Shown in pieces: positions 53,383 to 62,008 of a stretch of DNA of 64,000 nt. Under the pieces are notes generated by a model. The model saw nothing but the letters and a program-made list of their open reading frames with translations, was not told the DNA's origin and ran no database searches. Numbering within the stretch: the first letter of the stretch is position 1; every line of letters starts with the position of its first letter. Source of the DNA: an uncultured Archangium sp. (lineage in GTDB: Bacteria; Myxococcota; Myxococcia; Myxococcales; Myxococcaceae); contig CAIVGN010000189.1 in assembly GCA_903905455.1 (NCBI GenBank), forward strand, positions 1-64,000, written 5' to 3'. Made by a program: the position numbers and the translations under genes.

Positions 53383-53859
53383 ATGAGGCCCCGCATCGAG
53401 GCCATGTGGGTGCTGTACGACGACACCTGCGGGTTCTGCTGCCGGTGCGCGGAATGGCTGCGCGCCCAGGACAAGCTGGTGCCCCTGATGTGCCTGCCGC
53501 GCAGCGGGGAGGTGGCCCGCCGCGTCTTCGCGAACCTCCCCCAGGGCGACGACGAGCTGGTGGTCATCGACTCGTCGGGCGGCGTGTACCGGGGCGGCGA
53601 CGCCTTCGTGATGTCGCTGTGGGCGCTCGAGGCGTTCCGGCCCTGGGCGGCGAAGGCGGGCCGGGAGCCGCTGCGCAGCCGGGCCCGGGCCCTGTTTCAC
53701 TGGATCTCGTCGCGCAGGAAAGACGTGAGCGCCGCGTTCCGCTTCGAGGCCGAGACCCAGGTGGCCCGCGAGGTCGATCGCGCCCGGGGGGAGCAGGCCG
53801 CCGCGGGCTGTCACGACGGGCGCTGCGAAGTCGTTTCGCAACCGGGCCGCGCGTCGTAG
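53383..53859 (+). CDS. DCC-family thiol-disulfide oxidoreductase-like protein (DUF393)
   Basis: A 158-residue protein with VLYDDTCGFCCRCAEWLRAQD, the DxxCxxC signature of DUF393, near residue 10. The rest follows the family up to about 110. The C-terminal 45 residues are charged and contain two further Cys (GCHDGRC). These proteins have a thioredoxin-like fold. Starts at 53383 and 53404 are possible. Confidence 0.85.
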   Translation: MRPRIEAMWVLYDDTCGFCCRCAEWLRAQDKLVPLMCLPRSGEVARRVFANLPQGDDELVVIDSSGGVYRGGDAFVMSLWALEAFRPWAAKAGREPLRSRARALFHWISSRRKDVSAAFRFEAETQVAREVDRARGEQAAAGCHDGRCEVVSQPGRAS

Positions 53860-53870
53860 GTTCCGGCCCC

Positions 53871-54194
53871 ATGCCCCTTCAAATCGAAGACATCCAGGTC
53901 GGCACCGGCGCAGAAGCAAAGTCGGGCCAGTCAGTCGCGGTGCACTACACAGGCACCCTCACCAACGGGAAGAAGTTCGACTCCTCGCGCGATCGCAACG
54001 AGCCCTTCGACTTCCAGCTGGGCGCGGGCATGGTCATCAAGGGCTGGGACCAGGGCGTCGCCGGCATGAAGGTCGGCGGTCGTCGCAAGCTGACCATCCC
54101 GCCCGAGCTCGGCTACGGCCCCATGGGCTACCCGCCGGTCATCCCCCCCAACTCCACGCTGATCTTCGACATCGAGCTCATCGAAGTCGGCTGA
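53871..54194 (+). CDS. FKBP-type peptidyl-prolyl isomerase
   Basis: A 107-residue single FKBP domain without signal peptide: GQSVAVHYTGTLTNGKKFDSS, FDFQLGAGMVIKGWDQGVAGMKVGGRRKLTIPPELGYG and LIFDIELIEV. The active-site aromatic residues (Tyr, Phe, Trp) are present. It probably acts in the cytoplasm as a folding helper. The start is set by MPLQIEDIQVG. Confidence 0.96.
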   Translation: MPLQIEDIQVGTGAEAKSGQSVAVHYTGTLTNGKKFDSSRDRNEPFDFQLGAGMVIKGWDQGVAGMKVGGRRKLTIPPELGYGPMGYPPVIPPNSTLIFDIELIEVG

Positions 54195-54215
54195 TCGACC
54201 GCACCCGTGGCGGCC

Positions 54216-55685
54216 ATGAACGAGAACGCGCTCAACGCGAACGTCGGGCATCGGCTCCGCACGCTGCGGTTGTCGAAGAACATCAAGCAGGCCGATGCCG
54301 CCCGCGAGCTGGGGGTCAGCGCGGCCTACTTGAACCTCATCGAGAAGGGGAAGCGGGTCACGCCCTTCCCTCTCTTGTGGAAGGCGCTGCGCTTCTTCCA
54401 GGTCGACCCCGAGGAGTTCATGTCGCAGCTCGGGGAAGGCCGCGTGGACGAAGCGCTGGCCAAGCTGCTGGATGAGCCGCTGCTCAAGACGCTCAACCTC
54501 GATCAAGACTCGCTGCAGTCCCTGTCGGCCGAGCCCAAGCTGGCCGGCACCGTGGCCGCGCTCTTCAACCTCTACAAGAACACCCGCAGCCAGCTCGAGA
54601 ACGTGATGGCCCAGCTCTCCAGCGAGCAGCAGGGCCGCGCCAGCTCCAGCCCCGCCGACCCGCGCCTCGACTACTCGCCCTACGACGAGGTCTCGGACTT
54701 CCTGCAGAGCCACCAGAATTACTTCCCCGAGCTCGAGGAAGAGGCCGAATCGCTTCGCCAGGACTTCGGCAACGATCGCATCCTGGGCTCGGGCACGCTG
54801 ATCAAGATGCTCGAGGCCCGCTTCGGCATCACCACCCGCGTGGCCGAGGCGCCCGAGGGGAGCTCGGTGGTGCGCAGGCTCTCGCTGCCCGACCAGGTGC
54901 TCGAGCTCTCGCCCACGCTCACCGAGCAGCCGCTCAAGTTCCAGATCGCCGCGACGCTGGGCCTGCTGGCGCTCGACAAGATGCGCCTCGTGGAGCGCAT
55001 CGTCGGCGCGAAGACCAAGCACGCCGAGACCCCGCGGCTCATCAAGGTCAACCTCGCGAACTACTTCGCCGGCGCGCTGATGCTGCCCTACGGCGACTTC
55101 TTCAAGGAGGTGCAGCGCACGCGCTACGACGTGGAGCTGCTCTCGTCGATCTTCGGCGTGACCTACGAGACCGTCGCGCACCGGGTGTGCAACCTCGCCG
55201 ACCCCAAGCGCAAGGGCCTGCCCTTCCACTTCATCCGCACCGACATCGCCGGCAACATCAGCAAGCGGTACTCGGGCACGGGCATCAAGTTCGCCTCCAC
55301 CGGCAACTGCGGCAAGTGGGCGGTGCACCTCGCCTTCCTCAACCCCTCGCAGCTGATCCGCCAGTACTCGGCGATGCCCGACGGCACGACCTACTTCGAC
55401 TTCGCCAAGGTGCAGCTGCAACCCATCGAAGGCACCATCGTGCGCGGCACCGCGTATTCCATCGGCCTGGGCACCCACGCCGAGAATGCCAGGTACCTCG
55501 CCTACGGGTTGCCGACGACCGACCTCAAGCGCGACGCCGTGCCCATCGGGGTCTCGTGCCGGTTCTGCGAGCGCCCCGACTGCAACCAGCGCGCGGCCGC
55601 CAGCTACCGCTTCGCCTTCTCCTTCGACGAGTACACGAAGAAAGACTGCTTCTTCTCGCCGCTGGTGCATACCGATCGCAAATGA
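54216..55685 (+). CDS. Large XRE-family regulator (ScfR/RamB-like, DUF2083 C-terminus)
   Basis: A 489-residue regulator. The helix-turn-helix is at about 8-65 (RLRTLRLSKNIKQADAARELGVSAAYLNLIEKGKR). The middle part holds an ImmA/IrrE-like region (NYFAGALMLPYGDFFKEV, FGVTYETVAHRV) without a clear HExxH. The C-terminal Cys cluster CRFCERPDCNQRAA matches DUF2083 proteins that control short-chain fatty acid metabolism. A GTG at 54207 would add three residues. The next gene overlaps its stop (ATGA). Confidence 0.9.
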   Translation: MNENALNANVGHRLRTLRLSKNIKQADAARELGVSAAYLNLIEKGKRVTPFPLLWKALRFFQVDPEEFMSQLGEGRVDEALAKLLDEPLLKTLNLDQDSLQSLSAEPKLAGTVAALFNLYKNTRSQLENVMAQLSSEQQGRASSSPADPRLDYSPYDEVSDFLQSHQNYFPELEEEAESLRQDFGNDRILGSGTLIKMLEARFGITTRVAEAPEGSSVVRRLSLPDQVLELSPTLTEQPLKFQIAATLGLLALDKMRLVERIVGAKTKHAETPRLIKVNLANYFAGALMLPYGDFFKEVQRTRYDVELLSSIFGVTYETVAHRVCNLADPKRKGLPFHFIRTDIAGNISKRYSGTGIKFASTGNCGKWAVHLAFLNPSQLIRQYSAMPDGTTYFDFAKVQLQPIEGTIVRGTAYSIGLGTHAENARYLAYGLPTTDLKRDAVPIGVSCRFCERPDCNQRAAASYRFAFSFDEYTKKDCFFSPLVHTDRK

Positions 55686-56116
55686 GAGCGCTCTTCCTGG
55701 CCGGGCTGTTGCTGAGCGGGTGCGTGGTGGAGTCGTGGACCCTGCCCCAGCCGTACTTCCGCACCACCAAACCCGACGGGGCCTGGGCCCGCGCCATCAA
55801 GGCCACCCAGACCCACTGCGGCGGCGTGCGGACCATCAACGAAGAGGCCGGGGTGATCGCCGGCCGGTGGATCATGTGGAACACCGGCGACGGGCTGGTG
55901 CTCACGCAGTGCCTGGTGACGCTGCTCAACGGTGACGAATACGTGCGCGACGTGCGGGTGACCTTCGCGGCCCGGCGCTGCCCGCTGTCGGACATGAGCG
56001 ATCTCGAGGCGCTGGTGAAGACCTGCGAGGTGGCCGAGACCGTGCCCGAGCAGGTGAAGAACGGGCTGCTGGTCACCGGCGAGAAGCTCGAGAAGGACAT
56101 CACCACCGTCCGTTGA
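55682..56116 (+). CDS. Small lipoprotein, function unknown
   Basis: A 144-residue predicted lipoprotein (LLLSGCVV). The mature part has four further Cys and strand-like segments (GVIAGRWIMWNTGDGLVLTQCLVTLL). No family was recognised. Its start overlaps the end of the XRE regulator gene, so the two are co-expressed. Confidence 0.65.
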   Translation: MRALFLAGLLLSGCVVESWTLPQPYFRTTKPDGAWARAIKATQTHCGGVRTINEEAGVIAGRWIMWNTGDGLVLTQCLVTLLNGDEYVRDVRVTFAARRCPLSDMSDLEALVKTCEVAETVPEQVKNGLLVTGEKLEKDITTVR

Positions 56117-56149
56117 CTTTCGAATCGGCCGCGCGCCCAATGCGGCCGA

Positions 56150-57496
56150 ATGCGCCTCTCACTCCTGGTCCTCGCGCTGTCGCTGCTGCCTGCCTGCGGT
56201 CAAACGCCCGGCCCCCTCGTGCTCGAGCCCACCGCGGAGCTCGGGCCCCCCGGCGTGAAGGCCACCCCGCCCGCCGGCACCTTCAACGGCACGATCACCG
56301 TCACCTTCGAGGCGGATCGCCCGGCGACGATCTACGCCAGCACCAACGGCCAGGACCCGCGCACGAGCTCGGTGGGCCGCGTGTCGGGGCCTTCGCCCCT
56401 GACCATCACCGTGAGCGCGACGACCACGGTGAAGTACTTCGCCTCGGTCGGCGGCAAGGACGGAGACCTCGAGGAGGGCACGTGGCTCCGCGCCGGGGGC
56501 CCCAAGGGCACCATCTCGGGCGTGGTGGTGATCGGCGGCTTCGCGGTGAACAAGGACGCCGGCCTGTTCCGCAACACCAGCCTGCTCGAGCTGGGCAAGC
56601 CCGCGACCCCCGGGGAGATCCCCTTCAAGTTCGAGGGCCTCAAGACCGGCGCGCAGCGGCTGACGGCGATCTCCGATCGCAACGGTGACGGCAACCTCAT
56701 CCCCTTCCTCGACTTCCAGTCGGCGACGACCACCATCGACCTCGATCTCGAGGACCCCTTCAAGGCCGGCCCGGAGAACGTGCGCATCTACCTGGGCGCC
56801 TCGGGCTCGGGCCTGGGCACGCTGCGCGGGACGATCACCCTGCCCAGGCCTCCGCCGCTGCAGAACCTGCAGATCTCGCTGCTCGACCCCGGCGCGCTCA
56901 CCGGCGGCCTCGACCCCGCGGCGCTCATCCAGCAGTTGCAGAACGGCTACCGCATCCTCACCAACCAGAACGACACCCAGTACCCCTACGTGCTCACCGA
57001 CCTGATGCCCGGCCGCGTGACCCCGGTGCCCTCGCTCATCGGCTTCGGCAACGGCGGGCTGGCGATCAACCTGTTGGCCAACCCGCTGCAGCCGGTCACC
57101 ATCGTGGCCGACGAGGAGACCGTGGCCGACTTCGCCTTCGGACCGGTGACCCTCTCCGGAACGCTGGCCCTGGGGAGCATGTCGGCGCCGACTGGCGGCC
57201 TGGGCTTCGGCATCGTCGCGGCCCGCGTGGCCAGCATCAGCGACGGCATCCAGGCGGTGATGATGCCGGTGATCTTCACCCAGGACACCACCACCAACAC
57301 CTCGCGCGCGACCTACTCGGGCGCGGCGTTCCGCGGGAACTCGACGGTGAACCTGCGGGTCTTCACCAACGCCAACGGCGCCAACCCCATCACCGACGCC
57401 CTGGCCTGGGTGGTGAACCCCTTCGCCGCGGGCATGCCCCACGCGAGCGTCACCACCGGCACCGCCGACGTGGTGCAGGACATCGCCCTCCCCTGA
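56150..57496 (+). CDS. Lipoprotein with chitobiase C-terminal-like (CHB_HEX) domain
   Basis: A 448-residue lipoprotein (LSLLPACG). Residues about 35-110 match the chitobiase/beta-hexosaminidase C-terminal pattern (PPAGTFNGTITVTFEADRP, IYASTNGQDPRT, ITVSATTTVKYFAS). Residues about 120-240 look like a second beta-sandwich (ISGVVVIGGFAVN, FEGLKTGAQRL) and the rest is also beta-rich. No enzyme motif is seen. It is probably an extracellular binding or structural protein. Confidence 0.75.
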   Translation: MRLSLLVLALSLLPACGQTPGPLVLEPTAELGPPGVKATPPAGTFNGTITVTFEADRPATIYASTNGQDPRTSSVGRVSGPSPLTITVSATTTVKYFASVGGKDGDLEEGTWLRAGGPKGTISGVVVIGGFAVNKDAGLFRNTSLLELGKPATPGEIPFKFEGLKTGAQRLTAISDRNGDGNLIPFLDFQSATTTIDLDLEDPFKAGPENVRIYLGASGSGLGTLRGTITLPRPPPLQNLQISLLDPGALTGGLDPAALIQQLQNGYRILTNQNDTQYPYVLTDLMPGRVTPVPSLIGFGNGGLAINLLANPLQPVTIVADEETVADFAFGPVTLSGTLALGSMSAPTGGLGFGIVAARVASISDGIQAVMMPVIFTQDTTTNTSRATYSGAAFRGNSTVNLRVFTNANGANPITDALAWVVNPFAAGMPHASVTTGTADVVQDIALP

Positions 57497-57500
57497 AGGA

Positions 57501-58421
57501 TCAGTCGCGCTCGTGATGCGGGCGCAGCGTCCTGCGCGGCGTGCCCAGCTGCGGCGGCGCAGAGAAGAAGCGCCCGCATGCGTCCGCCTGCTCGGCCGGG
57601 GTCTCGGTGCGCACCACCTGGAAGCCCCGCTCGGTCAAAGCCTGCGCGAGCGCGTCAAGGGCCAGCGCATCGGCCGTGAAGAGCCCCGCCCGGGAAGCCG
57701 CCTCGGTGGGGGTGATGGGCGAGAGCTTCACCGCGAACCACTCCGGGGAAAACCGCTGGGCCAGGGCGCTGGCGTCGATGGGCAGGTGCTGCGCCACGGG
57801 GAAGTGAAGCACCACCTTCGGCCCGCCCGCGCGCGCGAAGCGCTCACCCCATGCGGCCATGGCGTCGAAGCCCCAGCACTTGATCGGCACCACCGTCCGC
57901 CGCACCTGCTCGTCGGTGGTGTGCATGGACAGCTGCGCCGTGAGCCCACCGCTCGGAAAGTGCGCGGCCTTCACCTCGAGCAACTCCTCGAAGAACGCCT
58001 CGCACCGCGCCGGACCCACGCTCGAGACCAGGGCCTCGACGCGCGCCCAGGGGTAGCGACCGGGCAAGCCCCGCAAGAACGTCAGCACCTCGGGGTTGAA
58101 GGCGGGCTCGCCCATGCGCGTGAGCTCCACGCGGAGCTCGGGCACGTCGCGGCCGCCCGTGGTCTCCACGAGGAAGTCGAGCTGCTCGAAGAGCTCGCCG
58201 GCCTCGAGCTTGCCCAGGTAGCCACCGCCCGCGTCGCACATGGTGCACTTCACCGGGCAGCCGACCAGCACCGACAGCCCGAAGACCCGGCGCAGCGCGC
58301 GCTCGGGGGGCCTGGTGGCGTCGACCAGCTCGATCACGTGGCCATCGCGCGTCTGCGCTCGCCACACCCGCTCTCCCGCGCCCACCACCTGCTCCTGCGC
58401 GTTGAGCGAAGGGGGCGTCAC
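57501..58421 (-). CDS. RlmN/Cfr-like radical SAM protein, divergent paralogue
   Basis: A 306-residue radical SAM protein with VLVGCPVKCTMCDAGGGYLG (CxxxCxxC, about 57-76) and RMGEPAFNPEVL, like the GEP motif of RlmN. A late ADACGRFF recalls the methyl-carrying Cys of RlmN/Cfr. It lacks the N-terminal RlmN domain and is about 60 residues shorter than the true rlmN in this window. The GTG start at 58421 overlaps the upstream stop; a start at 58466 is possible. The target is unknown. Confidence 0.8.
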   Translation of the reverse strand: MTPPSLNAQEQVVGAGERVWRAQTRDGHVIELVDATRPPERALRRVFGLSVLVGCPVKCTMCDAGGGYLGKLEAGELFEQLDFLVETTGGRDVPELRVELTRMGEPAFNPEVLTFLRGLPGRYPWARVEALVSSVGPARCEAFFEELLEVKAAHFPSGGLTAQLSMHTTDEQVRRTVVPIKCWGFDAMAAWGERFARAGGPKVVLHFPVAQHLPIDASALAQRFSPEWFAVKLSPITPTEAASRAGLFTADALALDALAQALTERGFQVVRTETPAEQADACGRFFSAPPQLGTPRRTLRPHHERD

Positions 58422-59314
58422 GCAGTCATCGCGCGGCACACCTGCTCCGGCGACCCTTCGGGGCACACCTCGAGGAACTTGCCCCGCGCCCTTGGAGACC
58501 AGCTGTTGCGGCGGATCATGCTGCCCAGCAACGTCAGCAACTCCCGCGCGTGCTCCAGGCCCCGGTCCACGGCCGCGAAGACGTCGACCCCTTCGCCCCG
58601 GTAGAGCTCCTTCGTCGAGAGGTGCGAACCCGACAGCGCCTTGAGCCGGCCCAGCGGGGAACCCAGGGCCAGCGAGAACAGGTACAGCCCGCGCACCCAG
58701 GCATCGACCTCGATCTTGGTGGGCGCGTCACCGAAGGCGTCGTTCGAGGACACGCGGATCAGCTCGTAGAACCCGCGGCCCACGCCCTTGACGTTGCTCG
58801 CCTTGCGGATCTGCAGCTTGCCCCGCACCGCCGGCGTGCCCACCAGCGGGCTGCCGTGGAGGTCCTGCATGAAGAAGAGCGACTGCGTCCACTCGATGCG
58901 CGCCCGCGCCGCCGCTTCGCTCTCGCCCTGGTTGCGCTGCGTGGTGAGCAACTGCTGCATCAACGGCTCGAGCGACCGCGAGACGCAGACCTGGCTGAAG
59001 TAGCCCGCGAGGTAGGCCAGGCCCGCCTCGACGCCCACCAGCGCGCCGTTGGCCACCAGCTCGGCCGCCTTGAGCCCGAAGTGCACCGGGGCGCGGGCCG
59101 TCATCAGCTCGCTGAAGTGGGGCCGGTGGCCGCGCGCCAACCAGGCATCCAGGCCCATCGTCCACCCACCGAAACGGGGCAGCTCGGGCAGGGCCGCGCC
59201 GAAGCGCGCGTACTCGAGGTCCTCCCCCAGCGCTCGCGCGAACTCGGGGGGGAGCGCGTTGACATGAGCGGCGAGGCGCTCGACCGCGGTGAGGTGCGTC
59301 AGGAGGGCGGACAT
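58418..59314 (-). CDS. Unknown protein, possibly zinc-dependent phospholipase C-like fold
   Basis: A 298-residue mostly helical protein. ARFGAALPELPRFGGW (about 36-51), RAPVHFGLKAAELVANGAL and GLAYLAGYFSQVCVSRSLEPL loosely recall zinc-dependent phospholipase C-like families of myxobacteria, but some His ligands expected there are missing (FSQ where FSH is common). The family call is weak. It overlaps the radical SAM gene by 4 bases, so the two are probably functionally tied. Confidence 0.55.
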   Translation of the reverse strand: MSALLTHLTAVERLAAHVNALPPEFARALGEDLEYARFGAALPELPRFGGWTMGLDAWLARGHRPHFSELMTARAPVHFGLKAAELVANGALVGVEAGLAYLAGYFSQVCVSRSLEPLMQQLLTTQRNQGESEAAARARIEWTQSLFFMQDLHGSPLVGTPAVRGKLQIRKASNVKGVGRGFYELIRVSSNDAFGDAPTKIEVDAWVRGLYLFSLALGSPLGRLKALSGSHLSTKELYRGEGVDVFAAVDRGLEHARELLTLLGSMIRRNSWSPRARGKFLEVCPEGSPEQVCRAMTA

Positions 59315-59415
59315 ACAGCGGCGCGCACCTTACCGCCCCACAGGTTTCCTGTGGCCCCTTTCGGCCGCTTGGCTACAGTCCCGCGGCGTTTTCCCCCCGA
59401 AGGAGTCGTCACCTC

Positions 59416-60954
59416 ATGCATTTTTCATTCGCTGCCGCCGATGCCGCCAAGGCCCGCGCGGACGTGCTGGTTTTCCCCCTCTTCGAGACCGATCTCACCG
59501 ACAAGAAGAGCCCGCCCAGGGCGCTGTTGAGCGTCGACAAGAAGACCAGGGGCCTGCTCTTCAAGACCGCCATCGGTGAAGGGTTCAAGGGCAAGGCCGA
59601 CCAGACCTTCGTGTTCCAGAGCCACGGCAAGGTGCCCGCAGCGCGGGTGATCTTCGTGGGCCTCGGCGCACGCGCGAAGTTCACGGCCGAGATCCTGCGC
59701 CTCGCCGCCGGCCGCGCCGTGAAGACCGCCACCCGCCTCAAGGCGAAGACCGCCTCGGTGCAGCTGCCCGTCGTCCGCGAGCTCGACCAGGCCATCAAGG
59801 CCGTCATCGAGGGCTTCGAGCTGGGCGCCTACCGGTACGATCGCTGGAAGACCCAGAACAAGGACGAGAAGAACGCGCCCAGGCTGGACAAGGTGCAGCT
59901 CCACCTCCCCGAGGGCGTGAAGAAGGAAAAGGCCCACGACGCGGTGCTCGCGCACGCGCGGCTGGTCGGCGAGGCCACCAACTGGGCCCGCGACCTCGTC
60001 AACGAGCCGGCCGGCACCATGACCCCCACCATCCTCACCGAGGAGGCGAAGGCCATGGCCAAGGAGGTCGGCCTGAACATCGCCATCGGAGACCGGAAGA
60101 AGATCACCGAGCTCAAGATGGGCATGTTCCTCGGCGTCGCCCGCGGCAGCGTCGAAGAGCCCCGCCTGGTGCAGCTCTCGTACATTCCCCGCGACCCCGA
60201 GGCGGCCAAGCGCGCGCCGGTGTGCTTCGTGGGCAAGGCCATCACCTTCGACTCGGGCGGTCTCTCGCTCAAGCCCTCGGACGGCATGCTCGACATGAAG
60301 ACCGACATGGCTGGCTCGGCCGCGGTGCTCGGCGCGATGAAGGTCATCGCCCACATGCACCCGAACTTCCCCGTGCACGCCTTCTTCGGCGCCTGCGAGA
60401 ACATGCCCGCGGGCAACGCCTACCGGCTCGGCGACGTGCTCGTCTCCCGCCTGGGCAAGACCGTGGAGATCACCAACACCGACGCCGAGGGGCGCCTGGT
60501 GCTCGGGGACGTGCTCGCGTACGCCAACGAGCTCAAGCCCGCGGCGATCATCGACCTCGCCACGCTCACCGGCGCCTGCATCATCGCCCTGGGCAACTAC
60601 ATCGCCGGCGCCTTCGGCGGTGACGACCAGCTGTTCTACGACGTCTCGGAATCGGCGCGGCTCGCCGGCGAAGAGCTGTGGCGCCTGCCGGTCACCGAGT
60701 TCCAGCGGGACGTGCTCAAGAGCGAGGTCGCCGACATGAAGAACGCCGGCGATCGCGCCGGTGGGGCCATCAGCGCCGCGTTGTTCTTGAAGGAGTTCGT
60801 CGGCGAGACGCCGTGGATCCACCTCGACATCGCCGGCCCCTCGCAGAGCCCCAAGGAGCGCGGCTACTTCAACAAGGGCGCCACCGGGTACGGCGTGCGC
60901 TTGCTGGTGGAGTTCATCGCCCGGCGCACGCAGCAGTTGAACGCCACGGCCTGA
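59416..60954 (+). CDS. pepA: Leucyl aminopeptidase (M17)
   Basis: A 512-residue cytosolic dimetal aminopeptidase. The C-terminal catalytic domain has GKAITFDSGGLSLKP (about 275-289), DMKTDMAGSAAVLGAM, PAGNAYRLGDVL and NTDAEGRLVLGDVLAYA, with all metal ligands and the catalytic Lys and Arg. The N-terminal macro-like domain is at about 15-150. A strong Shine-Dalgarno GAAGGAG precedes the ATG. It may also bind DNA, as E. coli PepA does. Confidence 0.97.
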   Translation: MHFSFAAADAAKARADVLVFPLFETDLTDKKSPPRALLSVDKKTRGLLFKTAIGEGFKGKADQTFVFQSHGKVPAARVIFVGLGARAKFTAEILRLAAGRAVKTATRLKAKTASVQLPVVRELDQAIKAVIEGFELGAYRYDRWKTQNKDEKNAPRLDKVQLHLPEGVKKEKAHDAVLAHARLVGEATNWARDLVNEPAGTMTPTILTEEAKAMAKEVGLNIAIGDRKKITELKMGMFLGVARGSVEEPRLVQLSYIPRDPEAAKRAPVCFVGKAITFDSGGLSLKPSDGMLDMKTDMAGSAAVLGAMKVIAHMHPNFPVHAFFGACENMPAGNAYRLGDVLVSRLGKTVEITNTDAEGRLVLGDVLAYANELKPAAIIDLATLTGACIIALGNYIAGAFGGDDQLFYDVSESARLAGEELWRLPVTEFQRDVLKSEVADMKNAGDRAGGAISAALFLKEFVGETPWIHLDIAGPSQSPKERGYFNKGATGYGVRLLVEFIARRTQQLNATA

Positions 60955-60993
60955 GCGGTTCGGTGCGGGGGCTTGCGGCCTTTGAGCCAGGCC

Positions 60994-61039
60994 GGCCCCT
61001 CACCCCGGCCCTCTCCCCGCTTTCGCGGGGCGAGGGAGT
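60994..61039. repeat. 46-bp palindromic intergenic repeat, copy C
   Basis: It differs from copies A and B at only two sites, both in the hairpin apex (GTCGCAGG to TTCGCGGG). The changes turn a weak pair into CCCCGC/GCGGGG with a GAAA tetraloop on the minus strand. It lies between convergent pepA and the methyltransferase gene, directly before the latter's stop. Confidence 0.9.
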
Positions 61040-61040
61040 T

Positions 61041-61913
61041 TCACTTCACCGCGTCCAGGCGCTTCTTCGTCAGGTCGAGGTAGGTGGTGTCCATGTCGAT
61101 GCCGACGAAGCGCCGGCCCTTGGACACCGCCGCCACGCCCGTCGTGCCGCTGCCGCAGAACGGGTCGAGCACCAGCGCGTCGTCATCGGTGCACGCGTCC
61201 ACCAGCCGCTCCATCAGCGCGATCGGCTTCTGCGTCGGGTGCTTGCCGTGCGACTTCTCGCTGGGCTTGGGCGTGGTCATCGTCCACAGCTTGCCCTCGC
61301 CGTCGTCGGAGAGTTCTTCTTCACCGGTCTTCGGCAGCGCCCACGCGTCGCGCATCTGCTTGCCGCCGTTGGCCTGCTTCATGTCCTGGTAGTTGAACTT
61401 GTGCTGGAGCTTGCCCTTGCCGCCGTTGGGCGAGGCCCACACGAGGATCTCGGTGGAGTGCGTGAAGTACCGGCACGCCAGGTGCGGGCTCGCGTTGGGC
61501 TTGTACCAGGTGACCGTGTTGAGCAGCTTGTAGCCCAGCTGCTGCATCGCGAAGCCGACCGAGAAGATCACGTGCTGCGTGCCCGAGACCCAGATGGTGC
61601 CCGACGGCTTGAGCAGCCGCTGGCAGGCCTTGAGCCAGGCCGAGGTGAAGGCGTGGTCGTTCTCGATGCCGCGGCTCTGATCCCAGTCGCCCTTCTTCAC
61701 CGCCGCGCGCTTGCCGCCCGAGCAGGTGTAGCCACCGTTCGAGAGGAAGTACGGGGGGTCGGCGAAGATCATGTCGAAGGTCTGGTCTTCGAACTTCTCG
61801 AGCAGCGCCAGCGAGTCGCCCTTGTAGAGGACGTATTCCTTGCTGCGGGCGTAGACGTGCTCAGACAGCTCAGGGGTCGCGCGGGGCCGCGCGATCGAGA
61901 TCGATGACGACAT
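61041..61913 (-). CDS. Site-specific DNA methyltransferase (beta class, N6-adenine or N4-cytosine)
   Basis: A 290-residue enzyme with MIFADPPYFLSNGG (motif IV DPPY, about 48-61) before DPFCGSGTTGVAAV (motif I, about 254-267), the circular order of beta-class methyltransferases, and KHPTQKP near 231. No restriction endonuclease gene adjoins it. The recognition site cannot be read from the sequence. It may serve gene regulation or be a solitary defence remnant. Confidence 0.92.
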   Translation of the reverse strand: MSSSISIARPRATPELSEHVYARSKEYVLYKGDSLALLEKFEDQTFDMIFADPPYFLSNGGYTCSGGKRAAVKKGDWDQSRGIENDHAFTSAWLKACQRLLKPSGTIWVSGTQHVIFSVGFAMQQLGYKLLNTVTWYKPNASPHLACRYFTHSTEILVWASPNGGKGKLQHKFNYQDMKQANGGKQMRDAWALPKTGEEELSDDGEGKLWTMTTPKPSEKSHGKHPTQKPIALMERLVDACTDDDALVLDPFCGSGTTGVAAVSKGRRFVGIDMDTTYLDLTKKRLDAVK

Positions 61914-62008
61914 CCATCCTCCGGTGTTCGATTGGGGGCCGGTGCTACAGGCCTGATCGACACGGTACGTGAGGTTGGATCGCTGTCTAATTTTTCACCC
62001 GGCGGCGA

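Noticed and set aside
53931-55670. Open frame of 579 codons opposite the FKBP and XRE regulator genes
   Set aside because: It spans two well-supported genes on the other strand and shows no domain.
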